This document shows positions 33,921 through 42,454 of a stretch of 50,908 bases of DNA, piece after piece. Numbering within the stretch: the first letter of the stretch is position 1; each line of letters begins with the position of its first letter. The notes under the pieces are model-generated. The model did not search any database. It worked only from the letters and a program-made list of their open reading frames with translations, and had not been told where the DNA came from. Location of the stretch: positions 1 to 50,908 of the forward strand of contig JAUQZE010000005.1 in NCBI GenBank assembly GCA_030587365.1, written 5' to 3'. A program made the position numbers and the translations under genes. The DNA is from Candidatus Freyarchaeota archaeon (GTDB lineage: Archaea; Asgardarchaeota; Jordiarchaeia; Jordiarchaeales; Jordiarchaeaceae).

Positions 33921-34721
33921 ATGCTTGCAAAAAGAATAATTCCCTGTCTAGATATGACAGGGGGAAGGGTTGTTAAGGGTATAAAATTCAAAAACTTAAG
34001 AGACGCGGGAGATCCACCCGAACTCGGTGAACTATATAGCCAGCAGGGTGCGGACGAACTCGTGTTTCTGGATGTAACGGCGTCAAGCGATAAACGTGAA
34101 ATATTAATAGATGTCGTTAAGAGAACCGCAGACCGAGTATTCATACCTTTCACCGTAGGCGGCGGCATAAGAGACCTTGATGATATCAGGCAGGTTCTTT
34201 GTGCTGGGGCAGACAAGGTATCCATAAACACCTCAGCGGTGGAGAATCCTGAGTTAATTTCTCAGGCTTCTCGAAGGTTTGGTAGTCAGTGCATAGTCTG
34301 CGCGATTGACGCGAAAAGGGTGTACGAAAATCTGTCTGATAAGATCGTGGTGGATACACCTGAGGGAAAATGCTGGTGGGAAGTGTACACCTACGGCGGT
34401 AGAAAACCCACCGGAATAGACGCCATTAAACGGGCGATCGAAGTGGAGGAGAAAGGCGCCGGTGAGATTCTTCTCACAAGCATGGACCGCGATGGGACAA
34501 AGCTGGGTTATGATATACCTCTCACGAGAACAATGTCCGAAACTGTTAACATACCTATAATAGCAAGCGGGGGCTGCGGAACCATAGAACACATTTACGA
34601 TGTTCTGACCAAGGGAAAGGCTGATGCAGCTTTAGCGGCTTCCATTTTCCACTATGGGACTTATTCTATAGGAGAGGTGAAAAAATACCTCGCAGAAAGA
34701 AACGTTCCAGTAAGATTGTGA
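33921..34721 (+). CDS. hisF: Imidazole glycerol phosphate synthase, cyclase subunit
   Basis: 266-residue barrel: KRIIPCLDMTGGRVVKG with catalytic aspartate, FTVGGGIRD, AIDAKR with the second aspartate, LTSMDRDGTKLGYD and IASGGCGT. It receives ammonia from HisH and makes IGP and AICAR. Starts at ATG 33921, directly after hisA; the longer frame reaches into hisA and is not used. Codons in its second half are more G/C-balanced than those of its neighbours. Confidence 0.95.
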   Translation: MLAKRIIPCLDMTGGRVVKGIKFKNLRDAGDPPELGELYSQQGADELVFLDVTASSDKREILIDVVKRTADRVFIPFTVGGGIRDLDDIRQVLCAGADKVSINTSAVENPELISQASRRFGSQCIVCAIDAKRVYENLSDKIVVDTPEGKCWWEVYTYGGRKPTGIDAIKRAIEVEEKGAGEILLTSMDRDGTKLGYDIPLTRTMSETVNIPIIASGGCGTIEHIYDVLTKGKADAALAASIFHYGTYSIGEVKKYLAERNVPVRL

Positions 34722-34731
34722 GGAAAAAAAG

Positions 34732-35430
34732 TTGAATCAAGCAAGTAAAGAAAACATGAATGCCCTCCTTTCCAAGCTTGACTTCAGTAAAATGGATGGC
34801 TTAATACCGGCAGTGGTTCAAGACATCGCCACTAATACTGTACTCATGGTAGGCTTTATGAACAGAGAATCCCTAATAAAAACTCTATCAACAGGATACA
34901 TGCACTATTTCAGTCGAACGCGAAATAGAATATGGATTAAAGGAGAAGAATCAAAACACTACCAAATGGTCAAGGAAGCCTACTACGATTGTGACGCCGA
35001 TGCGCTTCTCTTTAAAGTCAAACAGATTAAGGCATGCTGCCATGAAGGCTACTTCACCTGTTTTCACAACAAGATCGAGGGCGGAGAATTTCTAGAAGAA
35101 AAACTCTTCAAGCCAGAAGTAGTATACGGAAAGGCAAAGATAATCGAAGAAATATTCAGCGTGATAAAAAATCGAATAGAAAAACCAACCACTGATTCCT
35201 ACGTAGCCCACCTCGTGAAAGAGGGTCAAAACAAGATACTGGAAAAAATAGACGAAGAGTCCAACGAACTCATACTAGCATCCGAAAACAATAAGGAAGA
35301 GGAAATAGTTCACGAGTCTACAGATCTACTCTTCCACATAATGGTCTTGCTCGCATACCAAAACATTAACATAGATAAAATATTCGCAGAACTCGAATCC
35401 AGACATAAAGAAAAAACCGCTAAAAAATAG
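34732..35430 (+). CDS. hisIE: PRA-CH / PRA-PH bifunctional enzyme
   Basis: 232 residues. The N-terminal HisI part (about 1-115) contains FSRTRNRIWIKGE, DCDADALLFKV and CCHEGYFTCFH with the zinc cysteines. The C-terminal HisE part (about 130-225) has the helical pyrophosphohydrolase motif IDEESNELILASEN..EEEIVHESTDLLFHIMVLL. The fusion performs steps 2 and 3 of histidine synthesis. The start is TTG with GAGG upstream. It is the last gene of the operon; hisG, step 1, is not in the window. Confidence 0.93.
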   Translation: MNQASKENMNALLSKLDFSKMDGLIPAVVQDIATNTVLMVGFMNRESLIKTLSTGYMHYFSRTRNRIWIKGEESKHYQMVKEAYYDCDADALLFKVKQIKACCHEGYFTCFHNKIEGGEFLEEKLFKPEVVYGKAKIIEEIFSVIKNRIEKPTTDSYVAHLVKEGQNKILEKIDEESNELILASENNKEEEIVHESTDLLFHIMVLLAYQNINIDKIFAELESRHKEKTAKK

Positions 35431-35463
35431 TAACAGTACTATTAATTACAAGTTAACTATGAC

Positions 35464-36078
35464 TTAATCTTGTATTTTATTCTCTTTGTTAATATTTTCG
35501 ATTTCTTTAGGAATTTCCTCAAGGGAACTTATAACCGTCATTCCATGCATCTCCTTGTAGGGTCTCTTAATTATTAAAGCCTTACATCCAAGGTTTCTGG
35601 CGCAGTGAACATCATTCCTTCTATCTCCAACCACCAAAATCTCATCACACTGAAGATCTAAATAGTCAATAGCAAGTTTTATCTGCTCTTGGCGAGAAAA
35701 TGAATCCTCTCGGGTAAAAACGGCTTTAAAGAAATCCCTTACACCCAATATGTCAAGCACCTTATAGGCTGGGATCTTTCCCTGAAGTGTGACCAAAACA
35801 AGTTCATAGTCTTCCCTCAGCCTCTCAAGAACGCTCTTTGTTTCTGGAAAAATCTCCATGGTTTCGTCTATAGCATCTAATTCCACATTATCCAGAGCAT
35901 TTAGGGCATTTTTGTAGCGTTCGAAATCCTCCATAGCTAATTTTTCACAGGCACTAAGCATTTTTTCGGCTTCTATTCTGGCCTCAAATACTTCTTTCAG
36001 CCTTTCTTGTAAAACGTTCATATCCAAGTTTAAAGCTGCTAGAACCCCGTCTAAATCAAAAACAATTCCTCTAATCAT
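35464..36078 (-). CDS. HAD-superfamily phosphatase
   Basis: 204 residues. FDLDGVL at the N-terminus, the threonine in LVLVTLQG, lysine in RQEQIKLAIDYL and VVGDRRNDVHCARN give the four HAD motifs. The cap is small and helical. Substrate unknown; it is convergent with hisIE, and nothing ties it to histidine synthesis. The start at 36078 has GGAAG upstream; the frame to 36153 adds a cysteine-rich leader with no homology. Confidence 0.8.
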   Translation of the reverse strand: MIRGIVFDLDGVLAALNLDMNVLQERLKEVFEARIEAEKMLSACEKLAMEDFERYKNALNALDNVELDAIDETMEIFPETKSVLERLREDYELVLVTLQGKIPAYKVLDILGVRDFFKAVFTREDSFSRQEQIKLAIDYLDLQCDEILVVGDRRNDVHCARNLGCKALIIKRPYKEMHGMTVISSLEEIPKEIENINKENKIQD

Positions 36079-36311
36079 TCTTATACTTCCAAAGTTATTT
36101 TCAAACGAATCTCGGCAGATACAACTAATATGATCGGATTGATGTTTACACATTTCTGTGAAGCCTTATGAGGGTCTCCACGCATTATGGTTATAGTTGA
36201 CATTTTTTAAAAAAGAATATTAGCATATTAATTTTGCCAAACAATTACAGCCTAAAAAATAGATGCCTTCTAAAAATGGATTAGATGGACTAAAATATAG
36301 TCCATAAATGT

Positions 36312-37247
36312 TTAATAGACGGGAGTCACCCAGCCCTCGTACCGGGGGTTCTTTCCTAGTGTGACTTCTGAGAAAGCCTTCTGAACTTTTCTGGTTATCG
36401 GTCCCGGCTTTCCGTCACCGATTACACGTTTATCTATTTCGACTACAGGTGTTACTTCGCCTGCGGTTCCAGTTATGAAAACTTCATCCATATTGTATAT
36501 CGCGGCTCTTGTTACGTCCTGTTCAACTAAAGGGATTTTTATATCACTGGCCATGAGCTTTATTATTGAGTCGCGTGTAATTCCGATAAGAATTGATGCG
36601 GTTACCGGAGGGGTTATCGCGGCTTGATCCTTTATCATGAAAATGTTTTCTCCACTCCCTTCGCTTACGAATCCCCTATGGTCTAGGAATAGTGCTTCAT
36701 CGTATCCGTCCTCAATAGCCTCCATCTTTGCAAGAATACTGTTGATGTATTGACCACATGCCTTAGCCTCGGGAGGTAGTGCTCTAGGTGAAATTCTCTC
36801 CCATGAGCTAAAGCAGCATCTAACACCCTTCTCCAGGGCTTCGGGGCCCAAGTACCTCCCAAACGGCACAATATATATCGCTGCACTCACTGGACATTTG
36901 AACGGGTTGAGTCCAAGGGGGCCGTATCCTCTAAAAACGATGGGGCGAATGTAAATTGTTTCTTTTATGTTATTCTTTTTTACTAATTCAATTATTGCGT
37001 TGGATATTTCCTCTTTGGAGTACGGGATTTCCATCTTGTAAATTTTGGCTGAGTAGAATAATCGATCTATGTGCTCCTTTAACCTGAATATGTAAATATT
37101 TTTGTCCTTGGTTGCATACCCTCTTATTCCTTCAAAAACTCCACTACCGTAATGAAGAGCATGGGTCTTAATATGCACTTTTGCGTCGTCCCATTCGATG
37201 AATTCACCATCAATCCAACAATAATCCGTTCTTTCTTCCCCTGACAT
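36312..37247 (-). CDS. ilvE: Branched-chain amino acid aminotransferase
   Basis: Fold type IV PLP aminotransferase, 311 residues. HALHYGSGVFEGIRGY near the N-terminus, RPIVFRGYG, the PLP lysine Lys162 in PEAKACGQYINS, EGSGENIF and ITGTAGEVTPV are as expected. It makes valine, leucine and isoleucine. A LeuA-family enzyme lies 3 kb away, but they are not in one operon. Divergent-looking spacing on both sides suggests its own promoter. Confidence 0.93.
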   Translation of the reverse strand: MSGEERTDYCWIDGEFIEWDDAKVHIKTHALHYGSGVFEGIRGYATKDKNIYIFRLKEHIDRLFYSAKIYKMEIPYSKEEISNAIIELVKKNNIKETIYIRPIVFRGYGPLGLNPFKCPVSAAIYIVPFGRYLGPEALEKGVRCCFSSWERISPRALPPEAKACGQYINSILAKMEAIEDGYDEALFLDHRGFVSEGSGENIFMIKDQAAITPPVTASILIGITRDSIIKLMASDIKIPLVEQDVTRAAIYNMDEVFITGTAGEVTPVVEIDKRVIGDGKPGPITRKVQKAFSEVTLGKNPRYEGWVTPVY

Positions 37248-37382
37248 CTAGTCACCATCCTTATACAGTCTTGTCTTATCTAATTTTTTTAATCTTTTCG
37301 GGCAATGGGAGTTAACCACATCCAAAACCCAACTGTAAACTGAATGAAGACTTTAGAGCGTAAATTTCCAATTACGAAAAGT

Positions 37383-37584
37383 TCAAAGGATTACTAAAGA
37401 AACCATAAAAAACAATACCAGAATTCCGGCCGCATCTGCGATTGCTGTGACTATAGGCGTCATTGTCATCGGAGTCCCATCCCCTTCTAAAAGAAATAAT
37501 AGCAACTACGATACCGATAATAAATATGAGATCGGCTGTTATTAAACTAGAAGCAAGAATTACTATAAGTTCACCTTCTAACAA
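37383..37584 (-). pseudogene. Frameshifted C-terminal remnant of an SLC41/MgtE-type transporter
   Basis: The first part (ELIVILASSLITADLIFIIGIVVAIISFRRGWD) is one frame; the family-like ending, TPIVTAIADAAGILVLFFM..., is in the next frame, reached by a one-base shift near a GGGG run at about 37475. Together they resemble the last two membrane helices of divalent-cation transporters of the SLC41/MgtE group, where a GWD...P.VT..AD motif links them. The N-terminal bulk of the transporter is missing, so this is debris and not a working gene, unless a single base is wrong in the sequence. Confidence 0.55.
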
Positions 37585-37637
37585 CTGTTAATTACACATT
37601 TAAAATTTTAAAAATCATCTCTACTACCGCGTGTTTT

Positions 37638-37657
37638 TTTATACAAATATGTATAAA
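37638..37657. promoter_or_regulatory. Palindrome with TATA-like arms
   Basis: A perfect inverted repeat, TTTATAC-AAATAT-GTATAAA, lies between the transporter remnant and the RPB9-like gene, 55 bases before the latter's ATG. Each arm contains a TATA-like element pointing outward, so it could act as a divergent promoter or an operator. Confidence 0.4.
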
Positions 37658-37712
37658 TCAACTGGTTAAACTGCCGTTTTTTTCCTTCTTTATGCATTAG
37701 AAAAACGTATAT

Positions 37713-38051
37713 ATGGCCAAGTATCGTAATTACGCGAATAAAAAAATTAAAGGTAAAAAAGACCAACCAAAAAAGGTGGAAAAAGTGTCATTCTGTCCGA
37801 ATGATGGAACACTTATGATGCCTAAAAAGGAAAACGGAAAAAGCCAACTTATATGCAGAAAATGCGGCTACAAAACAGAACCCACCGACGCCAAAGCATA
37901 TCGTCTAGTGGTTAAAATACCACACACACCAAAAGACAAAACCACAGTAGTCGAAGGAGAAGACTCGAAAAAACTTGAAATCGACGAAGACGAACGAGAA
38001 GAACTAAAACGACAAGCACTCGAATTCTACGCAGAAGAAGGCGAAACATAA
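37713..38051 (+). CDS. RPB9/TFS-like single zinc-ribbon protein
   Basis: 112 residues. After a basic N-terminus comes FCPNDGTLMMPKKENGKSQLICRKCGYK, the N-terminal ribbon of archaeal RNA polymerase subunit M/TFS and RPB9. The usual CPxCG is CPNDG, so one zinc cysteine is replaced by aspartate. The C-terminal cleavage ribbon of TFS (acidic DE tip) is absent; instead there is a charged helical tail. It is therefore not a standard transcript-cleavage factor. No ribosome site precedes the ATG; a leaderless transcript from the nearby TATA palindrome is possible. Confidence 0.75.
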   Translation: MAKYRNYANKKIKGKKDQPKKVEKVSFCPNDGTLMMPKKENGKSQLICRKCGYKTEPTDAKAYRLVVKIPHTPKDKTTVVEGEDSKKLEIDEDEREELKRQALEFYAEEGET

Positions 38052-38468
38052 AAACTAATCCTCAACAGTTCCTGAAGTAACATGGACTCAACGGGAACTT
38101 TCTCTATAACAATGACTGGTCAAAAACCCTACTCTGGCATGCTCTAATTCCTTAACTTTGGGGAAAGCAGCTCAAACCTAGGGTTTGAGAAATATTCAAA
38201 CACAAGATAGGCGATAAACCAAGCCTAAATCATAGACCCTGAATACACGCCCAATAACATGGGTATAGACAGCTTTTAAATACACAAAGAAGCTGCGTTC
38301 ATGCATTGAGTTGGCCTTATTTTTTATTTAATCGTAAGAAGCCCTCGTTTTAAATTGGTAGATGAATTTCGTTTCCACTCCCATCCTTAGAAAGGGTTGG
38401 GCAAGCTTTTTAACGCGTTTAAAATTAATTAATCCTAATCAATCTCCTACTTACAAGATAGATTAAAA
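38052..38468. other. Intergenic region with an inverted repeat
   Basis: About 415 bases without a supported gene. It holds a perfect inverted repeat CTCAAACC-TAG-GGTTTGAG at 38171-38189 of unknown meaning. Top-strand composition changes across this gap from A/C-leaning (left) to G/T-leaning (right), a weaker echo of the switch in cdc48. Confidence 0.4.
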
Positions 38469-39029
38469 TTGAAAGAAGATGGAAGTATGCCTGAAACCGC
38501 GGAAGATCCCGCTTCTGAGAATGGTGAATCTAAGGAAAACGATGAAGAAGTGGTCGAGTTTGATGAAGATTACTCACCTAAACGGGGTTTAACTTTTATT
38601 TTTGCGTCTGCTGGTTTTAGCCTTTTTTTATTGGCGGTGTTTGCTGGTTTGGGGCCTTACCTCATTCCAAAAATAGTGGGGGTTGAATACCCTCAAATCG
38701 TGCCTTATGGGTATTTCCCTGTCTTTGATCTCATATACGCAATAGCTACTACTGTACTTTATGAGCCTCATCATGTCTTTGATCTTATATATACAATAGC
38801 CACCACTTGTGCGGCTGCTTTAGTAGCGGCATTATTGTATTTTTCATGGAGTGGTGAGAAAAAACTATTTCCCGAAAGTTCACTAATCGGGTTGTCTGTT
38901 TCAATTTTTAGCTTATTCATTCAAAACGGAGCCATTAGGATAGGATACACCTTCGACTGGGTAGGTATCCTAATCCTGTTAGCTTTAGGCACCTTATCCG
39001 GCTCTATAGGATTAAAACTTTCAAAATGA
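38469..39029 (+). CDS. Hypothetical membrane protein with internal duplication
   Basis: 186 residues. An acidic soluble N-terminus (about 1-38) is followed by four to five hydrophobic segments. Residues about 88-112 contain a tandem duplication, VFDLIYAIATT and VFDLIYTIATT, visible at the DNA level as two near-identical stretches at about 38731-38762 and 38778-38809. No family recognised. A TTG at 38469 opens the frame; ATG 38487 is an alternative start. Confidence 0.6.
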   Translation: MKEDGSMPETAEDPASENGESKENDEEVVEFDEDYSPKRGLTFIFASAGFSLFLLAVFAGLGPYLIPKIVGVEYPQIVPYGYFPVFDLIYAIATTVLYEPHHVFDLIYTIATTCAAALVAALLYFSWSGEKKLFPESSLIGLSVSIFSLFIQNGAIRIGYTFDWVGILILLALGTLSGSIGLKLSK

Positions 39030-39120
39030 CTTTCAACTAAATGCTTAAAGTGAAATTCTTTTCAAACATATATTGGAAACAGGAGATGGGACAAAGCGGG
39101 GGCTCTTCGGTTAATTTAGG

Positions 39121-40167
39121 TTATTGCTTTTTGGGATAAAGAATCACCTTGTTAGTTTTCCTCGCCATGAAAAGCTCAAACGCTGTATTAACCTTATCCA
39201 AGCCAAATTCGTGGGTGATTAGCGGCTCCAGTTTAATTCTTCCTGATTCAACAAGATTTATGAACCGTTCCGCCTCAGCAGGAATGTGGGCGAATGTTCC
39301 AATGATCGAAATTTCCCTATACATCACAGCAAGAGACCAGAGATTGTAATTCTTAGAGTGAGTTCCCACCAACAACAACTTGCCTCCTTTACGCAGGGCG
39401 TCAAAGGCTTGTCCTAGAGCTAGGTCTACGCCGGTCGCCTCAATGGTGATATCCGCACCCACTCCGCCGGTCAGCTCTTTTACTTCCTTAATTGCATCCT
39501 TTTCCTTACTATTTATTGCCAAATCAGCCATGCCTAACTTAATAATCTGTTCTAGCCGCGAAGGAACCACATCGACCGCTATAACTTTTGCAGCTCCCGC
39601 AACCTTGGCCATTTGAGCAATAGTCATACCTACAGGTCCCAAGCCCCAAAGCGCTACTGTATCTCCTGGTTGTACCCGTATGCGTCTAACTGCGTGGTAA
39701 GCGGTTCCAAGAGTGTCACCCATTAGGCACCCCACCCTGAAGCTTATCCCTTCTGGAAGACAATAAAGAGATTCCTGAGGCGCCGCAATGTACTCCGCGT
39801 TGCTTCCCGGCGCGTGTAAACCAAAAACCCCTCTGTTATCACAAAGGTTAGGTCTTCCTTCCAAACAGAATTTACAAACACCACAAGAAAAACTTGGAGC
39901 GCTGAAAACACGATCGCCTATCTCAAATTTCTTCGCAGAACCACCAATCTCAACAACGGTTCCCGCCCATTCATGACCCACAATTAATGGCGGTTGCTTA
40001 TACGCCTTGCTAAGAAGAGACCCATCCAAAATATGAAGATCCGTTCCACACAACGCTGAAGCCTCAACTTCAACAACAACCTCATTAGCCTTAGGCTTAG
40101 GCTCTTCCACATCTTCAACCGTGAACATAGGTTTAACATTGGGCCCTTGAAACATAGTCGCCTTCAT
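39121..40167 (-). CDS. Zinc-dependent MDR-family alcohol/polyol dehydrogenase
   Basis: 348 residues. Catalytic zinc residues Cys40 (CGTDLH) and His65/Glu66 (GHEWAG). Structural zinc cysteines 95, 98, 101 and 109 (CGVCKFC..GRPNLC). Rossmann glycines in WGLGPVG. Substrate could be a sorbitol-, threonine- or glucose-type alcohol; motifs do not decide. The start is at 40167: AAGGAG lies 11 bases upstream, whereas ATG 40176 would be only one base from it. Confidence 0.88.
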   Translation of the reverse strand: MKATMFQGPNVKPMFTVEDVEEPKPKANEVVVEVEASALCGTDLHILDGSLLSKAYKQPPLIVGHEWAGTVVEIGGSAKKFEIGDRVFSAPSFSCGVCKFCLEGRPNLCDNRGVFGLHAPGSNAEYIAAPQESLYCLPEGISFRVGCLMGDTLGTAYHAVRRIRVQPGDTVALWGLGPVGMTIAQMAKVAGAAKVIAVDVVPSRLEQIIKLGMADLAINSKEKDAIKEVKELTGGVGADITIEATGVDLALGQAFDALRKGGKLLLVGTHSKNYNLWSLAVMYREISIIGTFAHIPAEAERFINLVESGRIKLEPLITHEFGLDKVNTAFELFMARKTNKVILYPKKQ

Positions 40168-40444
40168 AATAACCATACTCCTTATCCAAATTATTAAATT
40201 TCATGATTAACAGATTATCCTCTATGAAAAACTTTTTACATTTTTTTGGTATATTGATTCGCTTATAGCTTTCGGTTAACAAAGATTCACTTATTTATAA
40301 TTCTCACCAAATTATTTATGAAAAAAGAAACAAAAACCAAAAATAGTAAAGCAAACTTGTTCTTTTAGATGAAATCGTAATATAAAGTTTTTAAACTTTT
40401 ACTCCATCGTTTTTCTGCTCCAGAAATTTTGGTGGTTTAAAAAA

Positions 40445-41719
40445 ATGGTTTTAGAATCGGCGGAAAATTTGATAATGGACTACAATAAGGTTCAAGAAAC
40501 GGTGCCCAGACACCTGCCAAAAAAGGTAGCGATTTGGGACGAAACCATGCGAGACGGTGAACAAACCCCAGGCACCTTCCTAACAGTGGATGAAAAGGTT
40601 GAACTCTCCAAACTGTTGGATGAGATCGGCGTTAAGGTAATTGTTCCGAGTTATCCCGCAGTATCAGAATCCGAAAAGAGTATACTTAAGGCGCTTTCCA
40701 GAGAAAATCTTGTAAACGCAAGGATTGCCGCCACTGCGAGACCAGTAAGAACTGATATAGATGCATGTCTAGATTGTGATGTCGAAGAAATCCCCATTTT
40801 CATGTCCACCAGTAGGATTCTGCTAGAATACTCAATAAGAAAAACCGTGGAAGAAGCTACCGAAATGCTGGTTGACGCCGTAACCTATGCAAGGGATCAC
40901 GGTGTGATTGTGGACTTCGTCGCAGAGGATGCCACTAGAGCTTATTTTGATGAACTGATGAAAATTTGTGAAGCTGCTGTAAGTGCGGGATCCGACAAGA
41001 TTGCGTTAGCCGACACCTTGGGTATTATGCGTCCGACATCTATGAAATATCTTGTAGCTAGAATTAGGGATGAATTAGAATCCAGATTTAATAGAAAAAT
41101 CCCTCTTTCTGTTCACTGCCATAATGATTTTGGATTGGCAACAGCAAACACCCTCGCCGGAGTCGAAGAAGGCGTCATCTATCCTCATACCTGTGTAAAT
41201 GGATACGGGGAAAGGGGTGGAAATGCACCCTTTGAAGAGGTTGTTGTATCCCTAGAATTACTGTATAAGGTTGACACGGGAATAAAGTTGGATCGAATTT
41301 ACGAAGTTTCACAAGCATTCGAAAGAACCTTTGGACTACCACTCTCCGCCCATAAACCTCTTGTGGGAGATAACAGTTTCAGACACGAGAGTGGAATTCA
41401 CGTGTACGCGCTTCTGAGAAACAAACAAACCTACGAACCATTCCCACCAGAACTCATAGGAAGGCAAACCGAGATGTTCCTCGGAAAAAAATCGGGCAAA
41501 CACGTTGTAAACTATTTACTTCAGTCAGAGGGAATGGACGTCTCAGACGACCAGCTAAAGGAAATAGTTAATGAATTGAAGAAAAGGCAGGAGACGCAGA
41601 GTAAGGAGATTCTCCGGTCCCGTTTTATGGATGTAAAACAAAAAATGAGGACACTTCATACAGGTATTTTCAAGAGTGAATTCTTAGAAATAGTTAGAAA
41701 GGTAACCGAAAAAACATAA
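40445..41719 (+). CDS. Isopropylmalate/homocitrate/citramalate synthase family
   Basis: 424 residues of the acetyl-CoA-dependent aldol-condensing barrel family: WDETMRDGEQTPG (residues 31-43), SVHCHNDFGLATANTLAGVEEG, and NGYGERGGNAPFEEVV. HESGIHVYALL and FLGKKSGKHVV follow in the communication domain. The long regulatory LeuA dimer domain is absent, which fits homocitrate-, citramalate- or Re-citrate-synthase types as well as short isopropylmalate synthases. Substrate is not decided. No leuC/leuD neighbours are in the window. Confidence 0.85.
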   Translation: MVLESAENLIMDYNKVQETVPRHLPKKVAIWDETMRDGEQTPGTFLTVDEKVELSKLLDEIGVKVIVPSYPAVSESEKSILKALSRENLVNARIAATARPVRTDIDACLDCDVEEIPIFMSTSRILLEYSIRKTVEEATEMLVDAVTYARDHGVIVDFVAEDATRAYFDELMKICEAAVSAGSDKIALADTLGIMRPTSMKYLVARIRDELESRFNRKIPLSVHCHNDFGLATANTLAGVEEGVIYPHTCVNGYGERGGNAPFEEVVVSLELLYKVDTGIKLDRIYEVSQAFERTFGLPLSAHKPLVGDNSFRHESGIHVYALLRNKQTYEPFPPELIGRQTEMFLGKKSGKHVVNYLLQSEGMDVSDDQLKEIVNELKKRQETQSKEILRSRFMDVKQKMRTLHTGIFKSEFLEIVRKVTEKT

Positions 41720-41852
41720 CTCATTTTTAAACAAAGTAAAATTTATTATTAATATAAAATTTTTTAAAGTAATTGGAAAATCTTAAAGAACAAATTTAAA
41801 TACTAAAAATACGACATTCTTCTAAATAGTAAGTCAAATACGGGGCGTGCCT

Positions 41853-42266
41853 ATGGACTTATTTAACATCTTCAAACACATATTTGAGAGAACCATACCC
41901 CATGAAGAGAAAAATTCAGAATTCCTTCAGGTCATACCTAAAATCAAGATTTATGAGAAAATCACAGCTATTCCAGAACAAAATGGTGAAATGGAATTCA
42001 CTCTAATTCTTGGAAAAGGAAAGATTTCCCTAACACCTGATAAAATACCCGATTATCAGGCTGAATACGTAGCACCTCTCAAATCATATCTCGACCTCTT
42101 GCAAGGAAAAGCATCCTTCCAAGACTTGAAATCAAATCTAAAAATCAGACACAATGTCGGAGGAGTTAACATAGATAAGGTGTTGGACATCCTTCAAGGC
42201 AGCGCTCAACAAAACAACGAAATCCAAAACCTGTTATCCCTATACCGAGAAAAATACAAAATCTAA
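41853..42266 (+). CDS. Hypothetical SCP2-like protein
   Basis: About 137 residues. The centre (MEFTLILGKGKISLTPDKIPDYQAEYVAPLKSYLDLLQGKASFQDLKSNLKI) follows the SCP2 lipid-carrier pattern of beta strands, a graded G-K loop and a following helix. Other SCP2-like archaeal proteins are uncharacterised. The frame also opens at GTG 41847. It lies 133 bases after the LeuA-family gene. Confidence 0.45.
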   Translation: MDLFNIFKHIFERTIPHEEKNSEFLQVIPKIKIYEKITAIPEQNGEMEFTLILGKGKISLTPDKIPDYQAEYVAPLKSYLDLLQGKASFQDLKSNLKIRHNVGGVNIDKVLDILQGSAQQNNEIQNLLSLYREKYKI

Positions 42267-42312
42267 TCCCTCAATTACTAAAAACTTAACTCATAGGCGG
42301 GAAACCCCCCGA

Positions 42313-42330
42313 CTCAACGGAGAGGTTGAG
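42313..42330 (+). other. Small hairpin between the SCP2-like gene and SepCysS
   Basis: CTCAAC-GGAGAG-GTTGAG forms a 6-bp stem. It is preceded by a G/C-rich run (GGCGGGAAACCCCCCG, 42297-42312) that can itself pair. It lies in the 188-base gap between convergent genes and may mark the end of either transcript. Confidence 0.35.
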
Positions 42331-42454
42331 AGCCGATAAAATCATTTTTCTTCAGCGTATATCTCTTCAAAATGTGAGAAGGTTTATCCTCAAAAGCCTA
42401 TGGATAGGCAGATTTCTATCCCAGTCCTATTAATTATTTAATTCTCTCGTTTTT

